A DNA stretch of 56,574 bases from Xanthoparmelia taractica (lineage: Eukaryota > Ascomycota > Lecanoromycetes > Lecanorales > Parmeliaceae), in contig JANQBS010000249.1 of NCBI GenBank assembly GCA_033085395.1, positions 1-56,574 of the forward strand. The letters are read 5' to 3'. The notes beneath the pieces are model-generated. The model saw nothing but the letters and a program-made list of their open reading frames with translations, did no database searches and was not told the DNA's origin. The position numbers and the translations under genes were made by a program. Below are positions 23,213 to 33,875 of the stretch, piece by piece; position 1 is the first letter of the stretch, and every line of letters starts with the position of its first letter.

Positions 23213-23733
23213 ATTGGCGAGGATATCTGTGCTCAGACCTTGTAGTGATTCGTTGGGACGGAAGAGGACGAGAAGAAAGGGGCCGGATTTTATGGAGGCG
23301 TTCTTGGAAAAGACCGGGCTTCTCTGGAAAGTTCTGCGTTGTCATTGTATTATCGTGTCGATGTGAGACCATGGTCCTGGTTCTTTGTCCTCCTTTCAAG
23401 ACTGAAAGACATTGTGCTCCTCATAGTTCTTGATTTATACCCGTGTACTCCTCGGATGGGGACAAAAGACTTTGTCCTATTGTTGACAGGGTTCTCGCGC
23501 ACTCAGCGCTGTTCATAGCTTTGTCCACTCTGTCAATACTATTGTACCATCAAACAAAGTAGCAGACATTAAGAACGTTGGAGTCAAAGAAACAGTGATA
23601 TAAGTACATGCACTCTCCCCATCAGCCGCAAAGTAGTGATATACAGCGAAAAATAACCAACTTTTAAACAAACACATTGCTAAATCGACCATAAGCAACC
23701 TCAAAAAACCAAATCAACTTTTATCTCGCAACA

Positions 23734-24447
23734 ATGACTCCCAACGCTCACGTTTCGCCTAAGCCTCTTACCATTTATCTCCATCTTCACCGCAACTCTC
23801 AATGCGGCTCCTGCCGTACAGTCATGCCAGGCGATATTTGCTTTAATTGTGGCCGGCTCAGTACACTCCTGGTAACTCCACGGCCACCCCTGAAGTCAAC
23901 GGGCTATTACGCGCCAGCCTCTCAACGTCCACCCCCTGCTCAAAGCAACCGACTGTTCCAGGGTAAGCCATTCGACTTTCAAAATGATCGAATTCAAGCT
24001 TTGCTCTCAGACCACAAGAGAGCGGCGCAGGCGTGTGCACAGCAACGTGCTTTCGATCGCCAGCTTTCCGAGGTAGACGATTTGCTGGATGCTAGACACA
24101 AGCTGGCAAATGTCCACACCCTGGCGGCCAATGATTCGCCGCTGACCAATGACAGATATGCGGTTCCGTCTCATGAGCATTTCACTGGCTCTTCGAATCC
24201 CTTTTCGAATTCATCGACAGCACATGCGATATATTCCTCCGGCTCTGCATCAAAGACACTACGGTCTGGTTCCATTGCAGAGTCAGACCTCCTGGCTGAA
24301 GGTGGTAGGCCCCATGCTCATGTTGTGGCGCGATGGCTGAAAGACATGAAACCTTCCGAGAGGTCGGAGTCTAGACTGACTAGGAGAGGGGTGGATTGCC
24401 GCCTCAATATCAATGGCAAGGTTTGCGAGTGGGTTATTTTTTTGTAG
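23734..24447 (+). CDS. Small CxxC...CxxC protein, unknown function
   Basis: 237 residues from an ATG in good fungal context (CAACAATGAC). Residues 24-39 read CGSC-x8-CFNC, a zinc-ribbon or knuckle-like pair of CxxC motifs. The rest is polar, with a helical stretch at about 88-120 (IQALLSDHKRAAQACAQQRA and LSEVDDLLDARH) and a Ser-rich tail. An intron near the end cannot be excluded (AAG|GTTTGC at about 24420). No family is recognised. Probably cytoplasmic or nuclear. Confidence 0.5.
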   Translation: MTPNAHVSPKPLTIYLHLHRNSQCGSCRTVMPGDICFNCGRLSTLLVTPRPPLKSTGYYAPASQRPPPAQSNRLFQGKPFDFQNDRIQALLSDHKRAAQACAQQRAFDRQLSEVDDLLDARHKLANVHTLAANDSPLTNDRYAVPSHEHFTGSSNPFSNSSTAHAIYSSGSASKTLRSGSIAESDLLAEGGRPHAHVVARWLKDMKPSERSESRLTRRGVDCRLNINGKVCEWVIFL

Positions 24448-25147
24448 CTGTCATTGTTATCATTAGTAAATGACCAGTCTCTGATATAAACTAAACTCAT
24501 CATATACTGAAAGACATTACCAACTTATGGCCTCTATTCACCCAATAATGCCAGCACACTCACGCCATCAAATGAAGTATACTCCGTACGCCTGTAAAAT
24601 TCCAGTACAAAGAGTTGTACCAAAGCCCTAGCCCTACCATCTCAGATAGAGTTAGCTTACTTTAGTCTGGTACACGGCGAAGCGCTAGAGATTTTTCGTT
24701 CACAACAGGAACACGTACTGTATTTGACGTTACCATCGCCACTGGCTTGCATGTGTGCTTTGCTCCAGTATAAATGCTGTTCATCAACAAATCGAGTTGA
24801 TGGACTCGACATCCTTCTGGCTCTGGACATTGGACAAATTGGTTCTGTGCACGGCAATGAGGGATCCACGCGCCTTTCATTGGACAGGCCGAGCGCTAAT
24901 ACCCTGGTCCTTAGGAAGCATGTTCGAGTCCAAGTCTGCCTCGCCCCCACTCTATCGAAGCCGATATTACAGTTAGAATCCTTCAGTCTTGCTGAGTTGC
25001 ACTGCCACGATGCCGCTGTTAGCTCATACTGTCCGAACGGAGCGTTGAAACTCTACTTCCTTTTAAAGTCACTGGCAAAAGGTTTTTTGGAAGACGGAAG
25101 ACGGCGGGAATGAGGGCTGTTGTACATGATTCAACTCGTTAGTCCCT
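24448..25147. other. Intergenic region, no supported gene
   Basis: Short ORFs in opposite frames only. It is likely the upstream region of the HeLo/ubiquitin-like gene starting at 25148. Confidence 0.4.
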
Positions 25148-27150
25148 ATGGACGGTCTCTTAGCCGTGGCCGGAGTGGCCATCGCAGGAGTGCAGCTGTC
25201 TGAATCTCTTTACGATTTGTACTCCACGGTGAGGACGAGCCGCCAGGAGATTCAAGATGTCGCTAACAATGTTTCATTGCTGGCAATGGTTCTCGAGGAG
25301 CTCGATGGCGTCCTCTGTGATGATGAGCTGAATTACAGGCCTAAGTTGCGGGAAGCTGCACAGTCAATTTCACTTAGATGTGCCAGTATCTTCAAGGACA
25401 TCCGGAAACATACTGGAACCGATGTGGATCTGAAAGGGAAGAAATTTTACGAAAAGGTCGCCTGGTATTTCACGCGTGAGCGAGTGAAACCATTGCGCAG
25501 TAGCCTTGAGTCACTGAAATCGACGTTGAATATCGTTCTTCACGTTGTACAACTTGCAAAGAGTGCCGAGGGAGGATACCCGTAAGTAAAACCCACCAGC
25601 GACCTCTTTATAATAAGTTGATCGTTTACAAGGGGGGGCGAAATCAATTGGACATTGGTACGTTCGCAGAGCGCGGCGTAGCCTTGTCTGCCTCGTCATC
25701 GATAATGGTTATGCGGTTGAAAGATTAAAGAGCCTGGAAGACCAGACTTCCCTAAAGAATTTAGATTTAATTGAGAGCGAGCAGCCACTTGCTTTTGCAG
25801 ACGTCTTTCCGCTTTCTGCATCCAATCACAAGCGCGGCCAATCACCTGAGAGGAAGTTTATCGTGGCGTTCAGGCATCCTACACGCGGATGCGATGATGA
25901 CTCTCGACCCTCCCCAGAGCCAGATATGGACCTTCTGCAGGCAGGACCAAGCACGCCATATGGCGATCGATTTCTATGCCCGATTACGTCTCTAGAAAAT
26001 AGAAATCCACGAATTCTATGCACAGACTCAGATGCAGTAAGCATCGGCCAACCTACCCGATCCCAGATCACGCGGAAATCAAGGACTAGAGCTAGGCCAA
26101 CTGATGAGCAAACAACTTCCCGATTGATATCCGCTTGCTCATGGTCAATACGCCTCCTTGGAAGAAGGCTCCGGAACTTCGTCTGCCTTGCCTGAAGAAC
26201 GGAATAGGAACGCTAAAAAGAGACCCATCCCGCTTTCACCTACTCCCAAAACGTACAAGCTAGTCAAGAAGCAAAGGCCAGAAGCCTATTGCACAAAGTA
26301 AATGACCGAGCACTTCAGAGCCCAAAACAGCCATCTTCTCCTGCGCCTCCGTATCCCTCTAGTCCACGGGGTCAATGTCCGTCTTGTCTGGCAGTCTCTG
26401 CTGGCGCGTCCAGTTCTTGCAAAGATAAGCGTCCATGCCAGCCACCAGATGAACATAGTACAGTCGCAGAAATTGGGAATGAGACAAGTCTACTGATAGA
26501 CAATGCTATCCGGCTCTTTGAGGCTAAACTTCTTGGAGTTGTCAGACAACCATCTTTACAGAATGTCACCCAGGATGCGCAATCGCGTCCGGTAACTGAG
26601 CAGCAAGAGATCTTTCATCAGGCAATTAGCATTGAGCAAGAGGCTGAACCCGTGATATTGAAAGATTATCTTGGAAGGAAGTTTCTCTTTCCCATTCAGA
26701 AGTGCAAATCATGGCAGGTAAGCACACGAAAGGTGTAATCTATAGGTCCAAGCTGACCTAGAAATCCATTTTCAGAGTATGGAAAGTCTGATAAAACGCT
26801 CCTTTTCTCACGTTGAATACTTAAACACTCAGGTCTTCAGGGGTAGGTACGACATTCTTAGCCCCACAGGCGAAATCATCTTGCCAGAAATATGGGATTC
26901 CGTTGTCAAGCCCGGTTGGGTCGTGGATTTGCGCTTTTGGGAGTCTTTTACAGCTGGAGAGACGAGTCAGAAGGAACCCGATGTCGGCACTCCCCAGACT
27001 GCGCTAGCGGTGGAATCCAGCTCCACTGCTTCAAGAGAGCCTCATATAGAAGCTTCTTTAAATACTCAGTTGGCATCAGCAAAACGGCGTTCCTCTTTGA
27101 GGACGTGGCTTGGTAGTCGCAAGTCGGCTTCCAGTGTTGCACTCGGATGA
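25148..27150 (+). CDS. HeLo-like N-terminus / ubiquitin-like C-terminus protein (multi-exon, middle unresolved)
   Basis: Exon 1 25148-25581 (donor GTAAGT) encodes the fungal STAND-type N-terminal helical domain (start MDGLLAVAGVAIAGVQLSES). Exon 2 starts at 25670 after TTCGCAG, in phase. The last intron 26718-26775 (GTAAGC, branch CTGAC, TTCAG) joins the C-terminal domain: DYLGRKFLFPIQKCKSWQ then SMESLIKRSF, YDILSPTGEIILPEIWDSVV and PGWVVDLRFW, a ubiquitin-like fold common in fungal proteins. The linker changes frame twice. Coding-like sequence runs in one frame to about 26130, in another at 26128-26298 (GQYASLEEGSGTSSALPEER), and back in the first from about 26220. Either introns I could not place or two indels explain this. 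N-terminal domains of this type are known from heterokaryon-incompatibility and NLR-like proteins. Role inferred, not shown. Confidence 0.6.
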
Positions 27151-27791
27151 TGAGATGAATTCATGTTCTGGAGTACTTGTATTCATATTTCTTCGTTATA
27201 TCTTTGTAAGTATCTTAGTCTATCTCGATTTCTTCAGCAGATGCCCTATTTGGTCGCACAAGATTGATATAGATCAACAAACATAGAGATCGCGAAACGT
27301 ATAGATGCGGCTTCAGTCAGAGTACAACTACTTGTTAAAAGCTGCCTACCTTGCACGCTCCGATTTCACTTGTTTGATCCATTATTCGCACGGCCGGGAC
27401 TGCTACCGGAGGTGAGCAGAGCCCCTAGCACCCACAACACGATGGGAAGATCAAAGGTGCCACAGGACCGCACGCCTGGAACTAATGTGAACACCGTTTT
27501 GAGAGTGACAAATCAGCTTACTGTGAGCGGGTCCAAGTTCCGGCATATTCGAAGCACAGAGGGAGGCTCGCAGACTTCCTGTCTAGGCAGCTTGTATTAT
27601 GAAATTCGAGTAAATGCACTGATTGGCATTTATGTTCGCTCTGGGCGAGGTTCTTGAACTTGTCTTGCGGCCAGTAGAAGTGGTGACTGTGTCATTCTGC
27701 TGTAGATAAGTCACTTTAAAATTCAAATAAGACCTCGGCAGAAGGCTTCAAAGAGCTGATTCAGTATCTATGAAGAGGAAACCTATGAAAT
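27151..27791. other. Convergent intergenic region
   Basis: Spacer between the 3' ends of the HeLo/ubiquitin-like gene (+) and the Ulp1-type gene (-). One 95-codon plus-strand ORF (27370-27657) lacks recognisable features and is not called. Confidence 0.4.
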
Positions 27792-29186
27792 CTATATTAT
27801 GTAGTCCAAGCATACCTTCCGCATATAAACCCTAAACGCTCGCGTGGCTAATCCCTGATCGAGCACATAGAGAGCATCGCGGATCAGCATCAAATACCTC
27901 AGACGAAGCTCCTCTGGGTCAATGTCAGTACATGGTTTGCGACCTTCCAGGAGCTCTATGGCGTTATATATCGCGATCGGTCCACAGTCGTACGGGTTGT
28001 CCTGCTGCGCAGAGGCTGCTGTGACAATCTCGCGGGTCGCTGGCTCGGCAAATCCCGAGGTTCGGCAAATCAGCTTCTCGAGAAATGGGAATTGTTCCTG
28101 GCATGCTTTCCACGTTGGTCCTCTCTCGCCCTGGCAAAGGGAGTTGTAGAGTGTGTAGGTCCATACGTATTCGTCCAAGTCCACCTCAACGACTGTCCAG
28201 TGGTTTTCGGTGGGGTTGAACAAAAAGACGGTTTTCTCCGTTCCAGGCGGGAAACGGTATAGGCCTGGTTCAAGCTCGCCAATTAACAGTAGATGGAGCT
28301 GGTCCTCAAGCCAGGATCTCCCGGTGAAGGCTCGCCAACCTTCGTCTACGTCGTCGCGGATCATAAAGGCTAAACCTTGCCCGAAAAAGGTAGATCGCGA
28401 GTTAGGATCGGTGCTGAGTCGCACAAGAATGTCCGTAGTCTGTTCATGTAACCAGCTCAGGTTTTCCCCGTCGCCGGAGGGCGATCGGCAACCGTCTTCG
28501 ATGCAGATTAAGCCTTGATATCTTTCTGGTAGAAGTGCGAAGACCATGAGTAGATTGATCGATGCGCCGACGCCAAAGTCGACTTGGTGTAAGGTTGGGC
28601 TTCCGTCTTTGGTGTGGTTTTGCCACCATTCCACTATCTCCGCTACTGTGCCCGCAAAGGATTGGGTGATTCCGTCCATTTCCACGTCTTCTGCGATTTC
28701 AATAAGATTCATCCTGGTTTCTTCCGTTTGCTTTCGGGAAAGCAGTTCCACCGACATTTCACTGTCAGTATTCGTATCGCCTTCTCCGTCGGACTCGGTC
28801 ACCGTGTCGCTGGCAGTATACGTGGTTCTTTCGTCATTAGCTTCACTTGAAACACCATCTTCTGATGAAGTGATAGCGCTTTCATCGCTGATCGGGTACC
28901 TCGCGATCTCGCTATTGGTTTCAGCCTCCGTCTCACTGACAGAACACGCCGTGCTTTTATCGTCGGTCTCGCAGGACGTGTCATCATTCGATGGAGACAC
29001 GGCACCAATGATATATATAGACTGGTTTGCCATCTCATCATTGCTTGAAAAACAATCTTTCGACAGAGTTTTCGCACCTAGAATACCAATGGGGCATGTT
29101 GAGCTTTCACCGTCCGCCTTGCTTGGCTCATCGTCAACCAGTGGAGAGATGGCACTCATGTCCACGTCTTCTGCGAAGAGACTCAT
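27792..29186 (-). CDS. Ulp1/C48-type cysteine protease with Asn in the Asp position
   Basis: Single-exon 464-residue protein. Residues 1-170 are acidic Ser/Thr/Asp/Glu-rich degenerate repeats (for example DESAITSSEDGVSSEANDE). The rest matches the SUMO/NEDD8 deconjugase fold. The His is at 329 in TENHWTVVEVDLDEY, a YNSL motif (Asn 348) replaces the usual DSL, the oxyanion Gln is at 395 and the Cys at 401 in QDNPYDCGPIAIYNAIELL. The Gln-Cys spacing of six equals that of Ulp1. In canonical members the third catalytic residue is Asp. The family cleaves ubiquitin-like modifiers or their precursors, but here the substrate is unknown. It lies 307 bp upstream of, and in the same direction as, the next gene. 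Confidence 0.75.
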   Translation of the reverse strand: MSLFAEDVDMSAISPLVDDEPSKADGESSTCPIGILGAKTLSKDCFSSNDEMANQSIYIIGAVSPSNDDTSCETDDKSTACSVSETEAETNSEIARYPISDESAITSSEDGVSSEANDERTTYTASDTVTESDGEGDTNTDSEMSVELLSRKQTEETRMNLIEIAEDVEMDGITQSFAGTVAEIVEWWQNHTKDGSPTLHQVDFGVGASINLLMVFALLPERYQGLICIEDGCRSPSGDGENLSWLHEQTTDILVRLSTDPNSRSTFFGQGLAFMIRDDVDEGWRAFTGRSWLEDQLHLLLIGELEPGLYRFPPGTEKTVFLFNPTENHWTVVEVDLDEYVWTYTLYNSLCQGERGPTWKACQEQFPFLEKLICRTSGFAEPATREIVTAASAQQDNPYDCGPIAIYNAIELLEGRKPCTDIDPEELRLRYLMLIRDALYVLDQGLATRAFRVYMRKVCLDYII

Positions 29187-29493
29187 TTTCGTTTGGTAGT
29201 GGAAGGGAAGATCTGAAGGATTAGGAATTGGAAGAAATTCGAGGTTGCTCGAACTTGGACGTCACTCAAATATTGGGCATAAGGCTCCCAGGTAGCACAA
29301 AGTCACTGATGTTTAACACAAAGCCAAATCGTGATCAACGAAAGACTCCAGACAATGTGCGTTCGAGCGACGGATCAATTCATTGTTACAACACCATCAA
29401 AGGCAACAATCATTTGTGACAAATGATGCGGACAACAAAGAGTCTCAAGGGTTGGCTGAGCAGTGTCCCGAGCCCCTCAGCTTTGAAGGCTTC

Positions 29494-30111
29494 TTACGGA
29501 AGCTCCAGAGTGACGTTATAAGCCAAACTAGGTGGCTCTTGAACCAGCTCCCCACCCGTAGGTACTGGAGGTGGATTCCACCCAAAAACCATTACATAGA
29601 CTACCTTCAGTGGCCCAACGAACATCTTCCCACCAATATGAGAGGATCCCGCAACACAGTTCATTGAAAGGTCCAAAGCCGCCTTGTGTACTAGCCAAAG
29701 AGGGAATTTATCTTCGTCTCTATCATTGACTACGTCCACAGCGATCGCGCACGTCTCAGACTGGAAGATTTGTGGTAGCGCAAAGAAGGCTCCGGGTGAG
29801 CTCCTTTTGAAAGTAATGGGGTCAGGAGGGGAGCCTCTCTCAAAGAGAAGTAATGCAGCGCGGAGGCAGTCATTGGTTTGGGCTGGCTTCAGGTGTGGGC
29901 CTGCCGAAGCGTCAAAGCAGTCTTCATCTTCCTTCATGGTGGAAGTGTTCAACAACGTGAGCTCCCTTATTTTCAACTGTGAAGAGTCCGGTAGATCGTT
30001 TGACGAGGCGTCAAGTGGGGACTTGGTTGATAGGCCTTGTCTGTGGGTTGGGAGTAGCATTGAACATGCTAAAGATATCATGAGCGACTGCGATAAAAAC
30101 TGGGGAAGCAT
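29494..30111 (-). CDS. Small secreted cysteine-containing protein
   Basis: 205 residues with a hydrophobic N-terminus (LMISLACSMLLPTHRQG) consistent with a signal peptide. After it come four Cys (about 63, 81, 117, 151) in a pattern I have seen in fungal secreted proteins: NDCLRAALLLF, ALPQIFQSETCAIAVDVVND, MNCVAGSSHIGGKMFVGPLK and VYVMVFGWN. No catalytic motif is visible. The opposite strand carries an overlapping 198-codon ORF, but the secretory start and conserved spacing favour this one. Probably an extracellular protein or effector candidate. Function unknown. Confidence 0.6.
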   Translation of the reverse strand: MLPQFLSQSLMISLACSMLLPTHRQGLSTKSPLDASSNDLPDSSQLKIRELTLLNTSTMKEDEDCFDASAGPHLKPAQTNDCLRAALLLFERGSPPDPITFKRSSPGAFFALPQIFQSETCAIAVDVVNDRDEDKFPLWLVHKAALDLSMNCVAGSSHIGGKMFVGPLKVVYVMVFGWNPPPVPTGGELVQEPPSLAYNVTLELP

Positions 30112-31443
30112 TGCAAATAAGCAGTCAGACCAACACGACTATGAGAACTCATCACCTCAGGAATTTGAAGAGAAATGGCGTTTTGAGCTTTTAAGAGGAC
30201 TGAGTTTGGGATCCTCGGATATGCGGCTACTGAAAATTGCACGCGGCAACGATGTAGCGCGCATTGTTTATCAAGTCTGAAACATCTAACAACCTTGCGA
30301 GCAAATACCCAGTCGATGTGATAAAAGAGAATCAAGCCTCGTAAGGCAGTATTGCTACATCAGCTCCAATCAAATGGAATGCCAGTCATACTTATTCATT
30401 GTGCGGGTTACATGCGTGGGGCAGAGCTCCGAAATGCAGAGACCCTCAAAAGTCGAGAGACCTGACGATTAGATCTTGGTTACTAAACACACTGACTGAA
30501 CCAGATCGAGTGCTGATGTTCTGGGCAATTTATCAGCAGCTTCGTAATTGGACCGCCTTCCGAAAGCGGCGCGTTAGATACATTTAAATATTGGACGAGA
30601 GACTGAGAATCAACGCTAAGCTGAAAACGGCTAAGCAGATGCACGCCTTGGCAACCGTTTACAGAGGAAAATCCATGTTCCGCATCTTCAACTTGCTACG
30701 CTTCTGTCAACCTACCTAGCTTTTTCATTCCTCGAACCGTATCCAGAGTCGCTACAAACGGGGAGCATGCGAACATATTCTATGGTTCCTTCCGAGCCAA
30801 AATATGGTCTTCTCTGGGCCTGTCACAGTGCCAAGAAAATCTAACCGCCGTCGAATCTGAAACACTGCTAGTATGATGCTGCCAGACTTCACTACCATTG
30901 GATGTAAAGGCTTGTACAATCCTACAATCTAGATGCTCTACTATTGATATTAAAGGTTCTCCTGACGTGTCATTCATTCGTGCCTTCTATGCCCAAGGAT
31001 TGGATGAGACATGGGCACAATCTACAAACGCGCATCCACTTCGTTTCAGGCATGCTTTCAGCGACCTCAAGGTCAGGATCTGACCCTCTATGGACCTTTG
31101 TTCTCTTTTGCCCCTCCTGCCTCCCTGCAAATGTCTTGCCTTACTGGGGGGTGACATAATTGTTCTCCTTTGTTCTATAAGACAGCGACACCTTCATTGT
31201 TCGCTCTCCCACTAATCACAGTAACACCTCGCACAGCGCTTTTTGCACCCTCAAATCGTAATTGTCACTCAGAGCGCTGGTCGCATATATATCATTCCTT
31301 CACAAGCCCTCCTGTCATTCCTTTCTTCACTTTTCACATCGATTCCCACCAAGCCCACCAACCAAATATAAAAGTCCTCAATACCGTCTTCAACTACTAC
31401 TCTTCGTCGGGAACGAAGCGCTACAGCGATAGTCAACCGCAAT
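30112..31443. other. Divergent intergenic region, no supported gene
   Basis: 1.3 kb between the secreted-protein gene (-) and the AA11 gene (+), so it carries both promoters. A TATA-like tctataaga occurs near 31174 and catatatatcat near 31283, followed by a pyrimidine- and CA-rich leader up to the AA11 start. No ORF is convincing. Confidence 0.45.
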
Positions 31444-32706
31444 ATGTCTTCAATCATGTCCATACTTTCCTTCTCGGCTATCACACTCTTCGCGGCCACA
31501 AGCAACGCCCACATGATCCTTGGTTCGCCGCCCCCTTACGGTAGTCCCAACAACAGCCCTCTCGTAGCAGATGGCTCCGACTTCCCATGCAAAGTTACAA
31601 GCAACGCGGGCGCAACTGTCACGGATATGAGCATCGGTGCACAACAACCACTCTGGTTCATCGGATCCGCAGTGCACGGTGGCGGTTCGTGCCAAATCTC
31701 GCTTACCAAGGATACACCAGCAACAAAGAGCTCTGACTGGATGGTTATCCACTCCATTGAGGGAGGCTGCCCTGCCAAAAACGTCGCTGGCAACGAAGCC
31801 GAGGGCTCGAGTGGAGGAAGTAATTACACCTACACCATTCCCGAAGGAATCTCACCCGGATCGTACACATTGGCCTGGACATGGTTCAACAAGATCGGCA
31901 ACCGGGAAATGTACATGAATTGCGCGTCCATCAAGGTCAACGGAGGATCGCAAAAGAGAGCGGCCACTCTCAACGAAACTCTCGGCATTCATGAGCTTTC
32001 TGAACGCGCAGCGCCATCTTTCCCAGCCATGTTTAAGGCGAACATTCCCACAACCGACTGCGAGACTGTGGACTCGCAGGATGTGCAATTTCCCGACCCT
32101 GGAGCTTCAGTCGAAAAGTTCGGAAGTGGCACACTCACTCCCCCAACAGGCCCCAAATGTGGAGCATCAGGATCAAATTCGGGATCAAATTCAAGCGCAT
32201 CTGCCGCTGGGATGTCTTCGTCTGGGTCTTCGGGATCATCTGGCGCATCTGGTGCATCCGGTTCGTCCGGAACATCTGGATCTGGTGCAACTGGGTCAAG
32301 TGGATCATCTGGGTCTGGGTCAACTGGTCCAGCGCCTGCTTCATACAGTGCTGCTTCTGGGTCGACTCCGGCTGCTGCTGCTGCTGCTGCTCCTCCAGCT
32401 GCTGCCTCCCCAGTAGTCGCCGCAGTACCTAGCTCTGCGCCCTCGGCGATGACCAACTCTTCGTCAGGCTCAACAACTCCCTCCACATCGTCGTCGTCCA
32501 CTGGCACTTGCTCCTCAGCCGGCCAGTCCATTTGCTCCCCTGATGGAAAGCAAATCGGCGAGTGCACCACACAGCTTACTGTCACCTGGATACCTGTGGC
32601 CGCGGGCACAAAGTGCGTGGGTGGATATCAAGTCTTTGCGAAGCGCTCCGGTCCCAAGTTTCAGAAGGGCTATGTTCGTCGAGGCTCGGCTCTTGGTATC
32701 TGGTGA
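31444..32706 (+). CDS. AA11-type lytic polysaccharide monooxygenase
   Basis: 420-residue secreted protein. Cleavage after SNA22 leaves His23 as the mature N-terminus (HMILGSPPPYGSPNNSPL), as required for the copper histidine brace. The second brace His is 78 (IGSAVHGGGSCQ) and the axial Tyr is probably 157 (REMYMNCASIKV). AA11 enzymes oxidatively cleave chitin. After the catalytic domain (to about residue 240) comes a long Ser/Gly/Ala/Thr linker with SGSSGSSGASGASG-type repeats. A C-terminal Cys-containing module (about 355-395: CSSAGQSICSPDGKQIGECT) follows, resembling the small binding module found on several AA11 proteins. Single exon. Acts outside the cell in chitin or cell-wall turnover. 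Confidence 0.88.
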   Translation: MSSIMSILSFSAITLFAATSNAHMILGSPPPYGSPNNSPLVADGSDFPCKVTSNAGATVTDMSIGAQQPLWFIGSAVHGGGSCQISLTKDTPATKSSDWMVIHSIEGGCPAKNVAGNEAEGSSGGSNYTYTIPEGISPGSYTLAWTWFNKIGNREMYMNCASIKVNGGSQKRAATLNETLGIHELSERAAPSFPAMFKANIPTTDCETVDSQDVQFPDPGASVEKFGSGTLTPPTGPKCGASGSNSGSNSSASAAGMSSSGSSGSSGASGASGSSGTSGSGATGSSGSSGSGSTGPAPASYSAASGSTPAAAAAAAPPAAASPVVAAVPSSAPSAMTNSSSGSTTPSTSSSSTGTCSSAGQSICSPDGKQIGECTTQLTVTWIPVAAGTKCVGGYQVFAKRSGPKFQKGYVRRGSALGIW

Positions 32707-32888
32707 TTGTGATAGCAGGACAGATTCGCAGGTAGCGGGTTTTTGGAAAATTTACACTTCTTTTGTACAGTTTCATTGAATTTTGCGCTCAGCAGTAGAC
32801 AGAACAAATAAAATACAGCCAGTCTGGAGACCAATGCCTCCTTTGCATACTTGTAATCCAACGCACATTCGTCGTAAGTTGTGATAGC

Positions 32889-33164
32889 ATGGCTGACAGC
32901 AAAGATGACTTGTCCAACCACGAGGTAGATACACTGTGCCAGGTCATGAGTTTGTTTACGGAATATTATGAGCATTCACTCCAGCCATTTGGTTGTCTGC
33001 TCACTGAAATTATCGAACGTGAAAGATATATAGGCAGAGTCTTTGAACGCGACAAGCTGGCGATATTGTGGCAGACTTTCTACAGATACCTTGCTTCCGA
33101 TCAACAAAGACGTAGTTTCGCCGCAGTTGTGCACCGCATTAGTCATCGCCTCGTGAAAGCATAG
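32889..33164 (+). CDS. Small helical protein, hypothetical
   Basis: 91 codons from ATG 32889 with a plausible helical, charged sequence (HEVDTLCQVMSLFTEYYEHS, RRSFAAVVHRISHRLV). It begins 182 bp after the LPMO stop. No signal peptide, no domain recognised. It could be real or a chance ORF. Confidence 0.3.
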   Translation: MADSKDDLSNHEVDTLCQVMSLFTEYYEHSLQPFGCLLTEIIERERYIGRVFERDKLAILWQTFYRYLASDQQRRSFAAVVHRISHRLVKA

Positions 33165-33875
33165 GATCTTAAATAGCTCAAGCTTTCAGCACCTGATTTT
33201 CCATGCGGATGTTTTGTTTGATGCAACGGGAAAACCCTTTTGGGCTTTGGCTTTGCATGATGGAAAGGCCGCAAGGCGTTCGCAGTCAAAGAGGCGCTGC
33301 AAGACCTCTCATGACTCAGCTAGAGATGTGTAGCCAAGGCGTTGGGGCTCTATGACTGCGTATTTGGCAGAAAACACGTGAGGGTGGGTATTTTCTCTAA
33401 TCATCTCCCTCGATCTTATTGTAGAAGCCGGGATGGCTGAACAGCCCCGGTGGTGGAAGTGATGTCGGATTGATGGACACGAACTGGCCACTCATGTCGC
33501 CACAGTATCACGATGGCAACAGGCAGACACCATTCAGGTAGGAAATCGTTCAAGCACATAAATATTGAGGTTGCGCCACCGAAATGGAACAGATTCAGCG
33601 TTCAGCGTCAACCATGTACATCGTAGCAAATTCGAGTATTTTAGGGGGCACGGTCAAAGAGTCATGATCGATGAACTTGTTGGCATGTACGCATTCAGAA
33701 CAAAGTGGCTGTCAATCGCGGCGCCTTTCGTTGAGGCGCGAAAGGTACGTGCAGAAGTCACAAACAACAAGCATGGGCCTTTTGTATTCATCGACTTGGG
33801 ACTGCATATATGAAGATATCAGTAGCAAGCATGTTTAACGCCGTCTAATCACAAAGCACCCCTCCAAAGCCAGCG
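33165..33875. other. Intergenic region, no supported gene
   Basis: 3' region of the SAT4-type gene on the minus strand. Short ORFs only. Confidence 0.4.

Noticed and set aside
24870..24960. tRNA-like B-box (tgttcgagtcc) on the plus strand
   Set aside because: No A-box at the right distance and no acceptor-stem pairing.
28546..29199. 217-codon plus-strand ORF
   Set aside because: Antisense of the acidic repeats of the Ulp1-type gene; no start context or domain.
29684..30280. 198-codon plus-strand ORF
   Set aside because: It is antisense to the secreted-protein gene. It lacks a recognisable domain, while the minus strand has a signal peptide and conserved-looking Cys spacing.
31989..32609. 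206-codon minus-strand Asp/Pro-rich ORF
   Set aside because: It is the antisense reading of the Ser/Gly repeats in the LPMO linker; composition artefact.
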